Assembly (NCBI GenBank): GCA_002505775.1
Contig: DAVY01000004.1
Location: forward strand, 30,511-56,678
Direction of reading: 5' to 3'
DNA: 26,168 nucleotides
From: Euryarchaeota archaeon UBA130
GTDB lineage: Archaea > Thermoplasmatota > Poseidoniia > Poseidoniales > Thalassarchaeaceae
A program made the translations under genes and the position numbers. The stretch's first letter is position 1, and each line of letters begins with the position of its first letter. Positions 1 through 7,021 of this stretch are shown here, in pieces. The notes under the pieces are model-generated. The model saw nothing but the letters and a program-made list of their open reading frames with translations. It ran no database searches and was not told the origin of the DNA.

Positions 1-402
1 GTCGATGATGCCCATTTGGAGCTGAGGTACAGAGTTCTGAGAGTGGGACTTCCTCGTGGAACTGAACATTATCCGGGAATTGATGATGACCCGAGGACCA
101 GATTTCTATGTGCGTACGAGAAAGGCGAGCTTATTGGGTGTTCCACACTTCAGATAGACGAAAGAGAAGGGTGCAGATTCAGGATAAGAGGAATGGCGGT
201 TAGCCCAGAACACAGAAACAGGGGAGTCGGTTCTAGTATCGTCAAGGAGCTTCAGGAATATGCCTCTAGTAAGAGTAGTGGCATATGGTGTAATGCTAGA
301 ATCAGGGCCGTACCGATGTACAGGAGATGTGGATTCGTAGAGGTATCTGATGTTTTTGAGATTGAAGGAATTGGATTACATTACGATATGGAGTGGAAAT
401 AA
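1..402 (+). CDS. GNAT-family N-acetyltransferase, 5' end outside window
   Basis: The reading frame is open from the first base to a TAA at 400-402, so the gene begins upstream and only its C-terminal part is visible. The stretch RGMAVSPEHRNRGVGSSI is the acetyl-CoA binding motif A of GNAT enzymes (R/Q-x-x-G-x-G/A), followed by a helix and a late YRRCGF segment typical of the last strands of the fold. GNAT proteins transfer an acetyl group from acetyl-CoA to an amine; the substrate cannot be read from the sequence. A TTG at 16 would give 128 residues, short for a family of about 150, which supports a start outside the window. The family call is firm; specificity is unknown. Confidence 0.85.
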   Translation, partial: VDDAHLELRYRVLRVGLPRGTEHYPGIDDDPRTRFLCAYEKGELIGCSTLQIDEREGCRFRIRGMAVSPEHRNRGVGSSIVKELQEYASSKSSGIWCNARIRAVPMYRRCGFVEVSDVFEIEGIGLHYDMEWK

Positions 403-438
403 ACACAATAATATTCTTCATCTATATACAAACGTCAC

Positions 439-446
439 AATTATTA
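439..446 (+). promoter_or_regulatory. Candidate TATA box before the 470 start
   Basis: The AT-rich octamer aattatta is centred about 27 nt before the ATG at 470. That is the distance expected when transcription begins at or very near the start codon (leaderless archaeal mRNA). A second AT-rich run (tctatataca) lies further upstream at 421-430. Sequence pattern only. Confidence 0.4.
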
Positions 447-469
447 GCCTTCGATTGTAGTTTTGACTA

Positions 470-1501
470 ATGTTTGATAGAATCAAATCCACGCCTGCAA
501 AAATTTGTCTTGTTATCAGTGCGCTTGTAGCGATAGTTTACTCGTTGAACTTCATGCTGTTCGCCGATTGTTATGTTACCGGAGGAGAAGGTTGCTTCAC
601 TCTCGGATTTTCCAACGAGACCTCTGCTGGAATGGCCTCATATGGAAATGGGGGGCCTGAGACCGCCTTCAATGGCGTACTGATGTTTGGTGTTTTCATG
701 TCTACAATGCTAATACTTAATGAGGGGGCAAAGGGAATGTGGAAGATCATGATACCAGTAATTTTGGGTTTCGTTGTAATGTCTGTCACAATGTGGGCTT
801 ATTGGGGAGACTTGGACTCCTCCGAGACACCGAAATATGTTGCTCCGATAACCACTGTGGTATACATAGCGGCCTACTACCTTCTAAAGGCCGAGGACGA
901 GGTAGACGATGGGCTATCTGAATTTAGGATGGGTTTGAACATAGAGGACAAGCCGTCACTTGTGGCTATGCTAATCGTGGTTCTAATGGGGGTTTGGTAC
1001 AGTTTCATGTCCATCGTAATGCCAGGTGAGAGAATAGCCGCCTTCGGTTTAGGGGAGGCAAGTCAGGAAATGCTCGATGCGGGCCTGGGAGCTCCTTCTG
1101 AGGTGACAGTAGCCGTAAGTGGTTCGCTATTCCTAGTCTACACACTCTGGACCGCAATGGTTGTATTGGACGGACCAAAGGGAAAGTGGTCAATATTGCA
1201 TCCAGGAATCTTCTTCCTAATCACTGCTACCATATCGACTTACATGGCATTAGTTGACAATGTTGGCGAGATAACCAGGCCGGTTTCCGATCAATCTGTA
1301 ATTGATAGTGTTGCAGGGCCAGTTGCGATGCTATTGGTGTTGTATGCATATTACAGAATGAGGGATGAAGGAGTTGAAGACGGAATGACCGGCTTCGGAG
1401 CTGGTATCGAGGAGATGACGCCTAACGCCTTCAACGTCTTCGTAATCACTATCACATTGATAGTCGGACTGGTTTTCACCGCTAACGTGATGCTTTCTTA
1501 G
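470..1501 (+). CDS. Nine-helix membrane protein with internal duplication, function unknown
   Basis: I do not recognise this family. The 343-residue protein shows nine hydrophobic segments, at roughly residues 11-31, 66-83, 92-112, 124-140, 163-185, 212-233, 242-262, 278-296 and 319-342. The first four and the next four form two halves of about 150 residues that resemble each other: GAKGMWKIMIP (86-96) matches GPKGKWSILHP (235-245), and the acidic tail AEDEVDDGLSEFRMGL (141-156) matches RDEGVEDGMTGFGAGI (298-313). An extra helix closes the protein. It lacks obvious catalytic or transport motifs. The start is supported by an AT-rich box about 27 nt upstream. It is flanked by a GNAT gene and by tRNA-Cys on the other strand, which give no functional hint. 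Confidence 0.8.
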   Translation: MFDRIKSTPAKICLVISALVAIVYSLNFMLFADCYVTGGEGCFTLGFSNETSAGMASYGNGGPETAFNGVLMFGVFMSTMLILNEGAKGMWKIMIPVILGFVVMSVTMWAYWGDLDSSETPKYVAPITTVVYIAAYYLLKAEDEVDDGLSEFRMGLNIEDKPSLVAMLIVVLMGVWYSFMSIVMPGERIAAFGLGEASQEMLDAGLGAPSEVTVAVSGSLFLVYTLWTAMVVLDGPKGKWSILHPGIFFLITATISTYMALVDNVGEITRPVSDQSVIDSVAGPVAMLLVLYAYYRMRDEGVEDGMTGFGAGIEEMTPNAFNVFVITITLIVGLVFTANVMLS

Positions 1502-1508
1502 AAATTAA

Positions 1509-1582
1509 TGGAGCACGGACCGGGATTTGCACCCGGGTCCAGGGATCTGCAATCCCTTGCATAGCTACTCTGCCATCCGTGC
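1509..1582 (-). tRNA. tRNA-Cys (anticodon GCA), CCA encoded
   Basis: Read on the minus strand, the sequence folds as a cloverleaf. The acceptor stem is GCACGGA paired with TCCGTGC. The anticodon stem AGGGA/TCCCT holds the loop TTGCAGA with anticodon GCA. The T-stem is CCGGG/CCCGG. The discriminator is T (U73), the expected cysteine identity base, followed by an encoded CCA (1511-1509). Two positions are odd: the T-loop reads TGCAAAT with G at position 55 instead of the nearly invariant U, and the D-loop AGTAGCTA has a single AG where G18-G19 is expected. The next gene on the plus strand begins downstream of its 5' end. Confidence 0.93.
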
Positions 1583-1666
1583 TGTGTGTTTCGGACAGGA
1601 CATCCTCTCTTGAAGGCTATCCGAGATTCGGCATACCTTGATGGTCGTCCTGTGCATCCCAGATAC

Positions 1667-2797
1667 ATGCCAGACATCTCAAAGAGGTTCGAGGGGCTCG
1701 GAGTTGGTTTCGCCCCTTACCTGCAACCACCGGGACCAGAAATAGTTAGGTGGACAGTTGGAGAGCCTGGTTTCGCAACCCCTGAGGAGATTTTGGCAAC
1801 CGCGATAGCTGAGTTGGAGTCTGGAAACACAAAGTATACCAGGGGGGCTGGTTCACTCAAGCTTTGTAATGCAGTCTCAGATTATCTAATGACTCATCAT
1901 GATATCCATGTCTCGGCTGAGGACATAGTGGTGACCCCAGGAGCGAAGCAAGCAATGCTTTACTCGTTCCTAATCACTACTATGCCGGGAGATGAGGTGA
2001 TCCTATTGGCCCCATCTTGGGCATCTTACGAGCCTATGCTTGAGTTTATCGGCGCCATACCCGTTCACGTACCTGTGAGGAAAGATAATTTTCACCCCGA
2101 TTTAGATGCCATCAAGGATGCCATTACAGAAAGGACCAAGATGATTCTAATTAACTCCCCTTGTAATCCAACCGGAGCGGTATTCACCCCTGAGGAAGTT
2201 CAAGGAATCTTGGATATAGCTACAGATAACGACTTGTGGATAGTCTCGGATGAAATCTATTCCCGTATGATTTGGGTGGATTGGCCCCATGTTTCACCCG
2301 CTTCGCTTCCAGGCGGAATTGAGAGGACAATAGTCGTCAATGGATGGTCTAAATCATGGGCCATGACAGGCATGAGATTGGGTTTCCTTACAGGGCCACC
2401 CAACGCGGTCAAAGCGGCAATTAAGAGTCAGGCCAATTCTGCCTCTCATGTTCCTACTTTCATGATGGAGGCCGCAAGAGTTGCCTTGGGATGTGATGAG
2501 GCCGTTGAGGAATTCAATGCAGAATACGAAAAGAGGAGGGAGATAATGAAGAAGGGGCTTTCAGATCTCCCGGGAATTAGAGTAGTAGAGCCTGAGGGGG
2601 CGTTCTACATATTCGCGGACATCACCGGAACAGGAATGTCTGATACAGAGTTTGCGGACGGTGCTTTGGAGGCAGGGGTCCAGCTTATTCCTGCCTCATT
2701 GATTACTGGGGGGGAGGGCTTCATCAGGGTGTCTTATGCAACGGATGAGGAGTCGATACATGAAGGGATCCGCAGATTGAAATCTTGGCTTATCTAG
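1667..2797 (+). CDS. Class I PLP-dependent aminotransferase (AspC/AAT type)
   Basis: This 376-residue fold-type I aminotransferase moves an amino group between an amino acid and a 2-oxo acid using pyridoxal phosphate. Visible landmarks are TVGEPGFATPEEI near the N terminus, SPCNPTGAVF with the cofactor-binding Asn near residue 167, SDEIYSRM with the Asp and Tyr that contact PLP, and NGWSKSWAMTGMRLGF, whose Lys229 forms the Schiff base. A C-terminal RVSYA supplies the carboxylate-binding Arg. The frame is open back to a GTG at 1586, but those 27 codons contain four CGN arginine codons in a gene that otherwise uses AGG/AGA, and the region must hold the tRNA-Cys promoter, so I prefer ATG 1667. 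The substrate could be aspartate or another amino acid. Confidence 0.9.
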   Translation: MPDISKRFEGLGVGFAPYLQPPGPEIVRWTVGEPGFATPEEILATAIAELESGNTKYTRGAGSLKLCNAVSDYLMTHHDIHVSAEDIVVTPGAKQAMLYSFLITTMPGDEVILLAPSWASYEPMLEFIGAIPVHVPVRKDNFHPDLDAIKDAITERTKMILINSPCNPTGAVFTPEEVQGILDIATDNDLWIVSDEIYSRMIWVDWPHVSPASLPGGIERTIVVNGWSKSWAMTGMRLGFLTGPPNAVKAAIKSQANSASHVPTFMMEAARVALGCDEAVEEFNAEYEKRREIMKKGLSDLPGIRVVEPEGAFYIFADITGTGMSDTEFADGALEAGVQLIPASLITGGEGFIRVSYATDEESIHEGIRRLKSWLI

Positions 2798-2833
2798 TCG
2801 AGAGCTTGAAATCACATATCCATACGAGTAGGC

Positions 2834-3208
2834 ATGGTAGGCGGACAGTCGCGGGGGACCCATGTCCTACTTGATTACCGGAATTATTCCTCAACCAAAG
2901 AAAATGGTGGGCAGTGGATGTTGAATCTGATGAGGGAGAGTGTTAGAAAGTGTGGGATAAGAGAGATCCATTCACATGTCGAGATTTTCGATGGGGACTT
3001 GAGTCCCCCGGGTTTTGCTGCCGTGGTATTGATAGACGAAAGTCATGTAACCGCCCATTGCTATTCTGAAAGCGGCCTACTCGCCATAGATGTCTTCACT
3101 TGTGGCGATCATGAACCTGATTGCGTAGCAGAACAAATACATGAAAGATTGGTTTCAGAGAATGGCAGGATAGTACTTGATAGGAGACAGAGAATTGACA
3201 GGTTCTAG
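2834..3208 (+). CDS. speD: S-adenosylmethionine decarboxylase proenzyme
   Basis: This 124-residue protein has the size and layout of the small bacterial/archaeal AdoMet decarboxylase, which supplies the aminopropyl donor for spermidine-type polyamines. The proenzyme cuts itself to create a pyruvoyl cofactor; the segment IDESHVTAH places the cleavage between Glu69 and Ser70. His75 and Cys90 (in DVFTCGD) fall at the same spacing from Ser70 as the catalytic His and Cys of Thermotoga SpeD (S63, H68, C83). The N-terminal GTHVLLDYR fits the family start. The next gene, ten bases downstream on the same strand, is a deoxyhypusine-synthase-family protein, so the pair is probably a polyamine operon. 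In some archaea this fold has become an arginine decarboxylase; that cannot be excluded. Confidence 0.92.
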   Translation: MVGGQSRGTHVLLDYRNYSSTKENGGQWMLNLMRESVRKCGIREIHSHVEIFDGDLSPPGFAAVVLIDESHVTAHCYSESGLLAIDVFTCGDHEPDCVAEQIHERLVSENGRIVLDRRQRIDRF

Positions 3209-3218
3209 GGGGATTTGA

Positions 3219-4163
3219 ATGAGTATCAAGGAGTTTGTCTCGGAGCATTTCCACCATTTTAATGCTGGGGAGCTAGCAAGATGTGGGAATTCTTTGAGTG
3301 GGTTTCTTGATTCTGGAGGGAGGCTCATGGTTACCTTGGCAGGGGCCATGTCTACTGCACAGATAGGGAGGAGTCTTGCGCCGGCAATAAGGACACAGAA
3401 GGTCCATGCAATATGTTGCACTGGTGCTAATCTGGAGGAGGAATTATTCAGTCTTATTTCCAGATCTGAATATGAGGATGTCCATGATTGGAGGAATCTT
3501 CGTCCTCAAGATGAAGAGTCACTTCGAGATAGAGGGATGAATAGAGTCACGGATGTGGCTATTCCAGAGGACGTATTCAGAGATGTCGAGAGTCAACTGG
3601 CTTCCCTTTGGGAAGATGCAGAAGTCGCAGGTGATAGCAGATTTCCGCATGAGTATCTGTATGATATCATTCTCCATGGGGACTTAGATTTTGACGAGCA
3701 TTCTGATAAGTCTTGGTTAGTGGCGGCGGCGGATGCCAATCTTCCCATTTTTACGCCGGGATGGGAGGACTCAACTCTGGCAAACATACTGGCCGCCAGG
3801 ATACTTGATAGGACCGTAAAGGACTCTTCGATAATCAAAGGAGGGTTGGAAGCGATGCAGGCTCTGGCTGACTGGTACAGGGAAGATGATTCGCCAACCG
3901 GTATCCTTCAGGTCGGAGGAGGGATTGCTGGGGATTTCGCCATCTCTGTTGTCCCTATGCTTAGACAGGATGTAGGAATAGATGTCCCGAGATGGTCTTG
4001 GTATACGCAGATCTCAGAATCTAGGCCATCTTATGGAGGATACTCCGGTGCACCTCCAACGGAGAAGATAAGCTGGGATAAGCTAGATGTTACCACTCCG
4101 AAATTTGTCATTGAGTCGGATGCCACTATTGTTTTGCCAATCCTACTATCTATGCTGGAATAG
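3219..4163 (+). CDS. Deoxyhypusine synthase family protein, non-canonical branch
   Basis: This is a 314-residue NAD-dependent deoxyhypusine synthase homologue. Classical enzymes move the aminobutyl group of spermidine to a lysine of translation factor IF5A. The C-terminal segment GYSGAPPTEKISWDKLD aligns with the human active-site stretch: Ser276, Glu282, Trp286 and Lys288 match human S317, E323, W327 and the catalytic K329. However, human D316 is replaced by Tyr275, and the usual GGG-xx-KHH motif is replaced by VGGGIAGDF. PGWEDST, GGGIAGDF and ESDATIV are features I associate with the bacterial DHS-like group rather than canonical DHS. It may therefore act on a free amine such as putrescine or agmatine. 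It follows speD by ten bases and overlaps the convergent enolase gene by 18 nt. Confidence 0.85.
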   Translation: MSIKEFVSEHFHHFNAGELARCGNSLSGFLDSGGRLMVTLAGAMSTAQIGRSLAPAIRTQKVHAICCTGANLEEELFSLISRSEYEDVHDWRNLRPQDEESLRDRGMNRVTDVAIPEDVFRDVESQLASLWEDAEVAGDSRFPHEYLYDIILHGDLDFDEHSDKSWLVAAADANLPIFTPGWEDSTLANILAARILDRTVKDSSIIKGGLEAMQALADWYREDDSPTGILQVGGGIAGDFAISVVPMLRQDVGIDVPRWSWYTQISESRPSYGGYSGAPPTEKISWDKLDVTTPKFVIESDATIVLPILLSMLE

Positions 4164-5396
4164 CTTCGAGAAGTTGTCGCATTTCTCAGAAATTCTCAAT
4201 AATTGGTTGTATTTTGACGTTCTATCGCTTCTAGCTGGAGCTCCAGTTTTGATTTGTCCTGCGTTAGTTCCAACGGCTATGTCCGCGATAATTGAGTCTG
4301 CCGTTTCACCGGAACGATGACTGATGACAGTGCCATATCCAGCGGCCTTTGCCATTCCTATGACCACTAGTGTTTCGGTAACTGTTCCTATTTGGTTGAG
4401 CTTGATGAGGATTGCATTTGATGCGCCTGTCTCAATCCCCTTGGCGAGTCGATCAGGATTAGTAACATAGAGATCGTCGCCCACGACCTGAACTCTGTGG
4501 CCTTCCCTGTGGGTGAATTCGGTCCAAGAATCCCAGTCGTCTTCACCGAATGGATCTTCGATGGAGACTATTGGATAGCTATCTAGCCAAGAGGAGTAGA
4601 GGCGTCCCAACTCTGATCCATCCATTATCTTTCCATCGATATGGTACCCATCGTCGTGTAAGAATTCTTGACTGGCCACGTCTAACGCGATAGAGACCTG
4701 ATTTCCTGGTTGGTATCCTGCGCTGACAATTGCCTCCATGACGTATCTTAGTCCGTCCTCGTTACAGGGCAGGTCTGGAGCGAATCCTCCTTCGTCACCA
4801 ACCCCCCCTAGTAATCCTGCATCCCTTAGGACAGATCGAAGTGAGTGATAGATTTCGACACCGGCACGAAGGGCCTCGGGATATGATTCAAACCCGTGTG
4901 GAACAATCATAAATTCCTGAACATCGACGTTCGAGTTAGCATGAGCTCCACCATTGAGGATATTCATCAGTGGAACGGGTATAGACGCCTGGCCATCCGA
5001 GATGTGTTGCCATATTTCTCCGTCACCTACAGTAGCCCTTAGGCAGGCCATAGAGGCTCCCAGCATGGCATTGGCGCCTAATTTGGCCTTATTCGAGGTC
5101 GAGTCAATGGTCATCATTGCTGTATCTACGACTCCTTGGTCACTGGCGTCTAAACCCACCAAGGCGTCTGCGATTGGCCCATTGACATTCGAGACCGCGG
5201 TATCGACGCCCTTGCCCCCCCAGCGACTCCCTCCATCCCGTAACTCTACAGCTTCATGACGACCTGTACTGGCGCCTGACGGAACCATTGCCCGACCCAT
5301 CTTCCCGTCCTCTGTTAGACAGTCCACCTCAACGGTTGGGTTGCCTCTGGAATCGAGGACCATTCTCCCGGAGATTCGAGAGATGCGGGTTCCCAT
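4146..5396 (-). CDS. eno: Enolase (phosphopyruvate hydratase)
   Basis: The protein interconverts 2-phosphoglycerate and phosphoenolpyruvate in glycolysis and gluconeogenesis. From ATG 5396 it has 416 residues, the normal family length. Motifs run in the expected order: LDSRGNPTVEV, GASTGRHEA, VGDEGGFAPD, ALDVASQEF and SIEDPF and VGDDLYVTN (the three magnesium ligands), KLNQIGT with the catalytic Lys, and SHRSGET. An in-frame ATG at 5447, two bases after the stop of the upstream gene, would add 17 residues that precede the conserved start, so 5396 is preferred but not proven. The gene is probably co-transcribed with the Cys-rich gene at 5450-5923. Its 3' end overlaps the convergent DHS-family gene. 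Confidence 0.96.
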   Translation of the reverse strand: MGTRISRISGRMVLDSRGNPTVEVDCLTEDGKMGRAMVPSGASTGRHEAVELRDGGSRWGGKGVDTAVSNVNGPIADALVGLDASDQGVVDTAMMTIDSTSNKAKLGANAMLGASMACLRATVGDGEIWQHISDGQASIPVPLMNILNGGAHANSNVDVQEFMIVPHGFESYPEALRAGVEIYHSLRSVLRDAGLLGGVGDEGGFAPDLPCNEDGLRYVMEAIVSAGYQPGNQVSIALDVASQEFLHDDGYHIDGKIMDGSELGRLYSSWLDSYPIVSIEDPFGEDDWDSWTEFTHREGHRVQVVGDDLYVTNPDRLAKGIETGASNAILIKLNQIGTVTETLVVIGMAKAAGYGTVISHRSGETADSIIADIAVGTNAGQIKTGAPARSDRTSKYNQLLRISEKCDNFSKLFQHR

Positions 5397-5449
5397 GTAC
5401 TTTCGACTGTGGGGCGTCTTCTCAACATTGTCCTTGAGATTGATCATAA

Positions 5450-5923
5450 CTATTCGTTCAACCAGCTCAACCAACGGGATACTTTGGTCTGAACTTCTGG
5501 GACTTCCATTTCTGACCTACAACACGCCTCCCAACACAGTTGCTCTCCTTTCGGAGAGATGGAGAATAGCTCGGCCCTGAATAGCACTCCATCGTGCTCC
5601 GAGCAATCGCACCTGTTATCGTCTACAAAGCAGTGAAGCAGGTGTTTGGGATAGTGATGCATCTTACCAGAGGCAGGACAGCAAAGCATAACACTTCTGT
5701 CGAAGAAGACAAGCGATTGGCCGGTTTCACTGTCTACCTCATGCCCCACTATCCTCGTTCTGTTGAGCAAGGTGGCGACATCTACATTGTACCAAGTAGA
5801 ATATGAGGGAGATAGGCCGAGAGAGGAGACCTCGTCCAGATACTCCTGTTTACGAAGAAGGTGTACCGCCTCTTCGTTCGCCACGAGCACTGAAACAAGG
5901 GGGTCCCATTTGAATACACCCAA
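5450..5923 (-). CDS. Cys/His-rich protein of unknown function upstream of enolase
   Basis: I do not recognise this 157-residue protein. Its middle is rich in possible metal ligands: Cys81, Cys82, His89, His90, His94, His97, Cys98, Cys105, Cys107 and His110, with three more Cys at 130, 134 and 135. The segment LLHCFVDDNRCDCSEHDG looks like a zinc-binding loop, though it fits no finger pattern I can name. There is no signal peptide or membrane segment, so it should be cytoplasmic. Its TAG stop (5452-5450) lies two bases from an in-frame enolase ATG, pointing to one transcript. It is divergent from the Lrp regulator at 6028 and shares a 104-nt control region with it. An AT-rich box lies about 27 nt before its ATG. 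Confidence 0.7.
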   Translation of the reverse strand: MGVFKWDPLVSVLVANEEAVHLLRKQEYLDEVSSLGLSPSYSTWYNVDVATLLNRTRIVGHEVDSETGQSLVFFDRSVMLCCPASGKMHHYPKHLLHCFVDDNRCDCSEHDGVLFRAELFSISPKGEQLCWEACCRSEMEVPEVQTKVSRWLSWLNE

Positions 5924-6027
5924 TGTAGCTAATTTCTCAAATATACGAATATAGGATTATTTTGGGATAAATTCTCCGATATCAGTAGAATAAGTACAAA
6001 TAGTATCCATAATACGGATAAAATAGT
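5924..6027. promoter_or_regulatory. Divergent control region between the Cys-rich/enolase operon and the Lrp gene
   Basis: This 104-nt spacer is much more AT-rich than its surroundings. Leftward, tatattcg (minus strand, about 5948-5955) sits near 27 nt before the ATG at 5923. Rightward, aaatagta (5998-6005) sits about 27 nt before the ATG at 6028. Several GGATA/TATCC-like half-sites occur across it, which would allow one regulator to control both directions. Pattern-based inference. Confidence 0.45.
6004..6020 (+). promoter_or_regulatory. Probable Lrp/AsnC operator palindrome
   Basis: The 17-bp sequence tatccataatacggata is an imperfect palindrome, with TATCC (6004-6008) and GGATA (6016-6020) arms. 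It lies 8 to 24 bases before the regulator's ATG, directly after its candidate TATA box, where a bound protein would block transcription. Lrp/AsnC proteins commonly repress their own genes through such sites. Confidence 0.5.
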
Positions 6028-6447
6028 ATGAAAGTTGATTCCCTTGATAGATCGATATTAACCGTACTCAGAGACTCGGGCAGGGCTTCTTTCGTTGAGA
6101 TAGCGGAAAGAGTCGGGGTTACTGAGAGAACCATCAGAACCAGAATGAAGAGATTGGAGGAGGACGGTGTTATCAGGGGCTACACAATTAGAGAGACTGG
6201 GATAGGACTTACCGCTTTGATTAGGATGAAAGTCGGTCCTGGAACAGAAATCGGTTCCCTCGCTGGAGAGTTCGCTAGTTGGGATGGCGTGGAGAGTGTG
6301 TATGAGATTAGTGGAGACGCAGATCTGATTGCTGTGGTACATGTAGACGACACGGTTGGGCTAAGAGAGATGCTGGATAAGATGTGGCTGACAGCGCCCG
6401 CGGAGATTAGCTCAACTCAAACGGAGTTGGTCTTGGAGCAGTATTGA
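6028..6447 (+). CDS. Lrp/AsnC family transcriptional regulator
   Basis: The 139-residue protein has the classic two-part plan. An N-terminal winged helix-turn-helix covers about residues 3-55 (LDRSILTVLRDSGRASFVEI, then VGVTERTIRTRMKRLEEDG), and a C-terminal RAM/ACT-like ligand domain covers about residues 60-138 (ESVYEISGDADLIAVVHV). Family members sense amino acids or related small molecules and form dimers or octamers on DNA. The palindrome just before the start suggests autoregulation. The shared spacer suggests the divergent Cys-rich/enolase transcript may also be a target, linking the regulator to central carbon flow. The ligand is unknown. Its TGA stop directly abuts the stop of the convergent thioredoxin-fold gene. 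Confidence 0.93.
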   Translation: MKVDSLDRSILTVLRDSGRASFVEIAERVGVTERTIRTRMKRLEEDGVIRGYTIRETGIGLTALIRMKVGPGTEIGSLAGEFASWDGVESVYEISGDADLIAVVHVDDTVGLREMLDKMWLTAPAEISSTQTELVLEQY

Positions 6448-6996
6448 TCAATCCTTCCACTTGACAGAGCATCCGATACTTTCCGTCCTGGGGTTAGAAA
6501 TTTCTCTTCCAGAGACATAGTCATCAATGGCTTCTGAAAGATCATTTGTTGTTGCATGTGAGGGGTCTCTTGGGGAGTCGTCCATTCTCCCTCTGTAAAC
6601 TACCACCCCAGCAGACGAGACCAAGTAGAACTCCGGGGTTCTCTCTGCCCCGTAAGAGGTAGCTACCGTCTGATCTTCGTCGTGGAGGTATGGATATGTC
6701 ATTCCTCTCTGGGATCTCTTTACCATGTTTTCCCAAGAGTCGGCCTCATACTTCACGGGATCGTTGGAATTGATTCCAACAAATCCCAGTCCATTATTTC
6801 TGGCCTTCTCAGCAATTTCCTCTATCCTCCCCTCGGAACCTACGACATATGGACAGTGGTTGCAGGTGAACATTACTACTCCCCCGCTGTCACCCAACAC
6901 TTCAGACAGGGAAACATGTGACTCCCCAGAGCCCTCATTGGCGTTTGGGAGTTTGAATTTTGGAGCGTGGTTTCCCGGTTCGATTGATTCGGCCAT
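6448..6996 (-). CDS. AhpC/TSA-type thioredoxin-fold protein with CNHC motif
   Basis: From ATG 6996 the protein has 182 residues and begins MAESIEPGNHAPKFKLPNAN, the usual opening of AhpC/TSA-family proteins. VMFTCNHCPYV carries the redox pair Cys45 and Cys48 after the first strand, GINSNDP and the cis-Pro strand ERTPEFYLV follow, and a third Cys (Cys176 in GCSVKW) ends the chain, as in the single-domain group with this FTCNHCPYV signature. It likely performs thiol-disulfide exchange or peroxide reduction in the cytoplasm; no signal peptide is present. The open frame extends upstream to 7185, but that part runs into the TPR gene and looks non-coding. It lies 25 bases downstream of the TPR gene, in the same direction. 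Confidence 0.88.
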   Translation of the reverse strand: MAESIEPGNHAPKFKLPNANEGSGESHVSLSEVLGDSGGVVMFTCNHCPYVVGSEGRIEEIAEKARNNGLGFVGINSNDPVKYEADSWENMVKRSQRGMTYPYLHDEDQTVATSYGAERTPEFYLVSSAGVVVYRGRMDDSPRDPSHATTNDLSEAIDDYVSGREISNPRTESIGCSVKWKD

Positions 6997-7021
6997 GCCA
7001 CTGCGCGTGGAAGGAAGTGAT

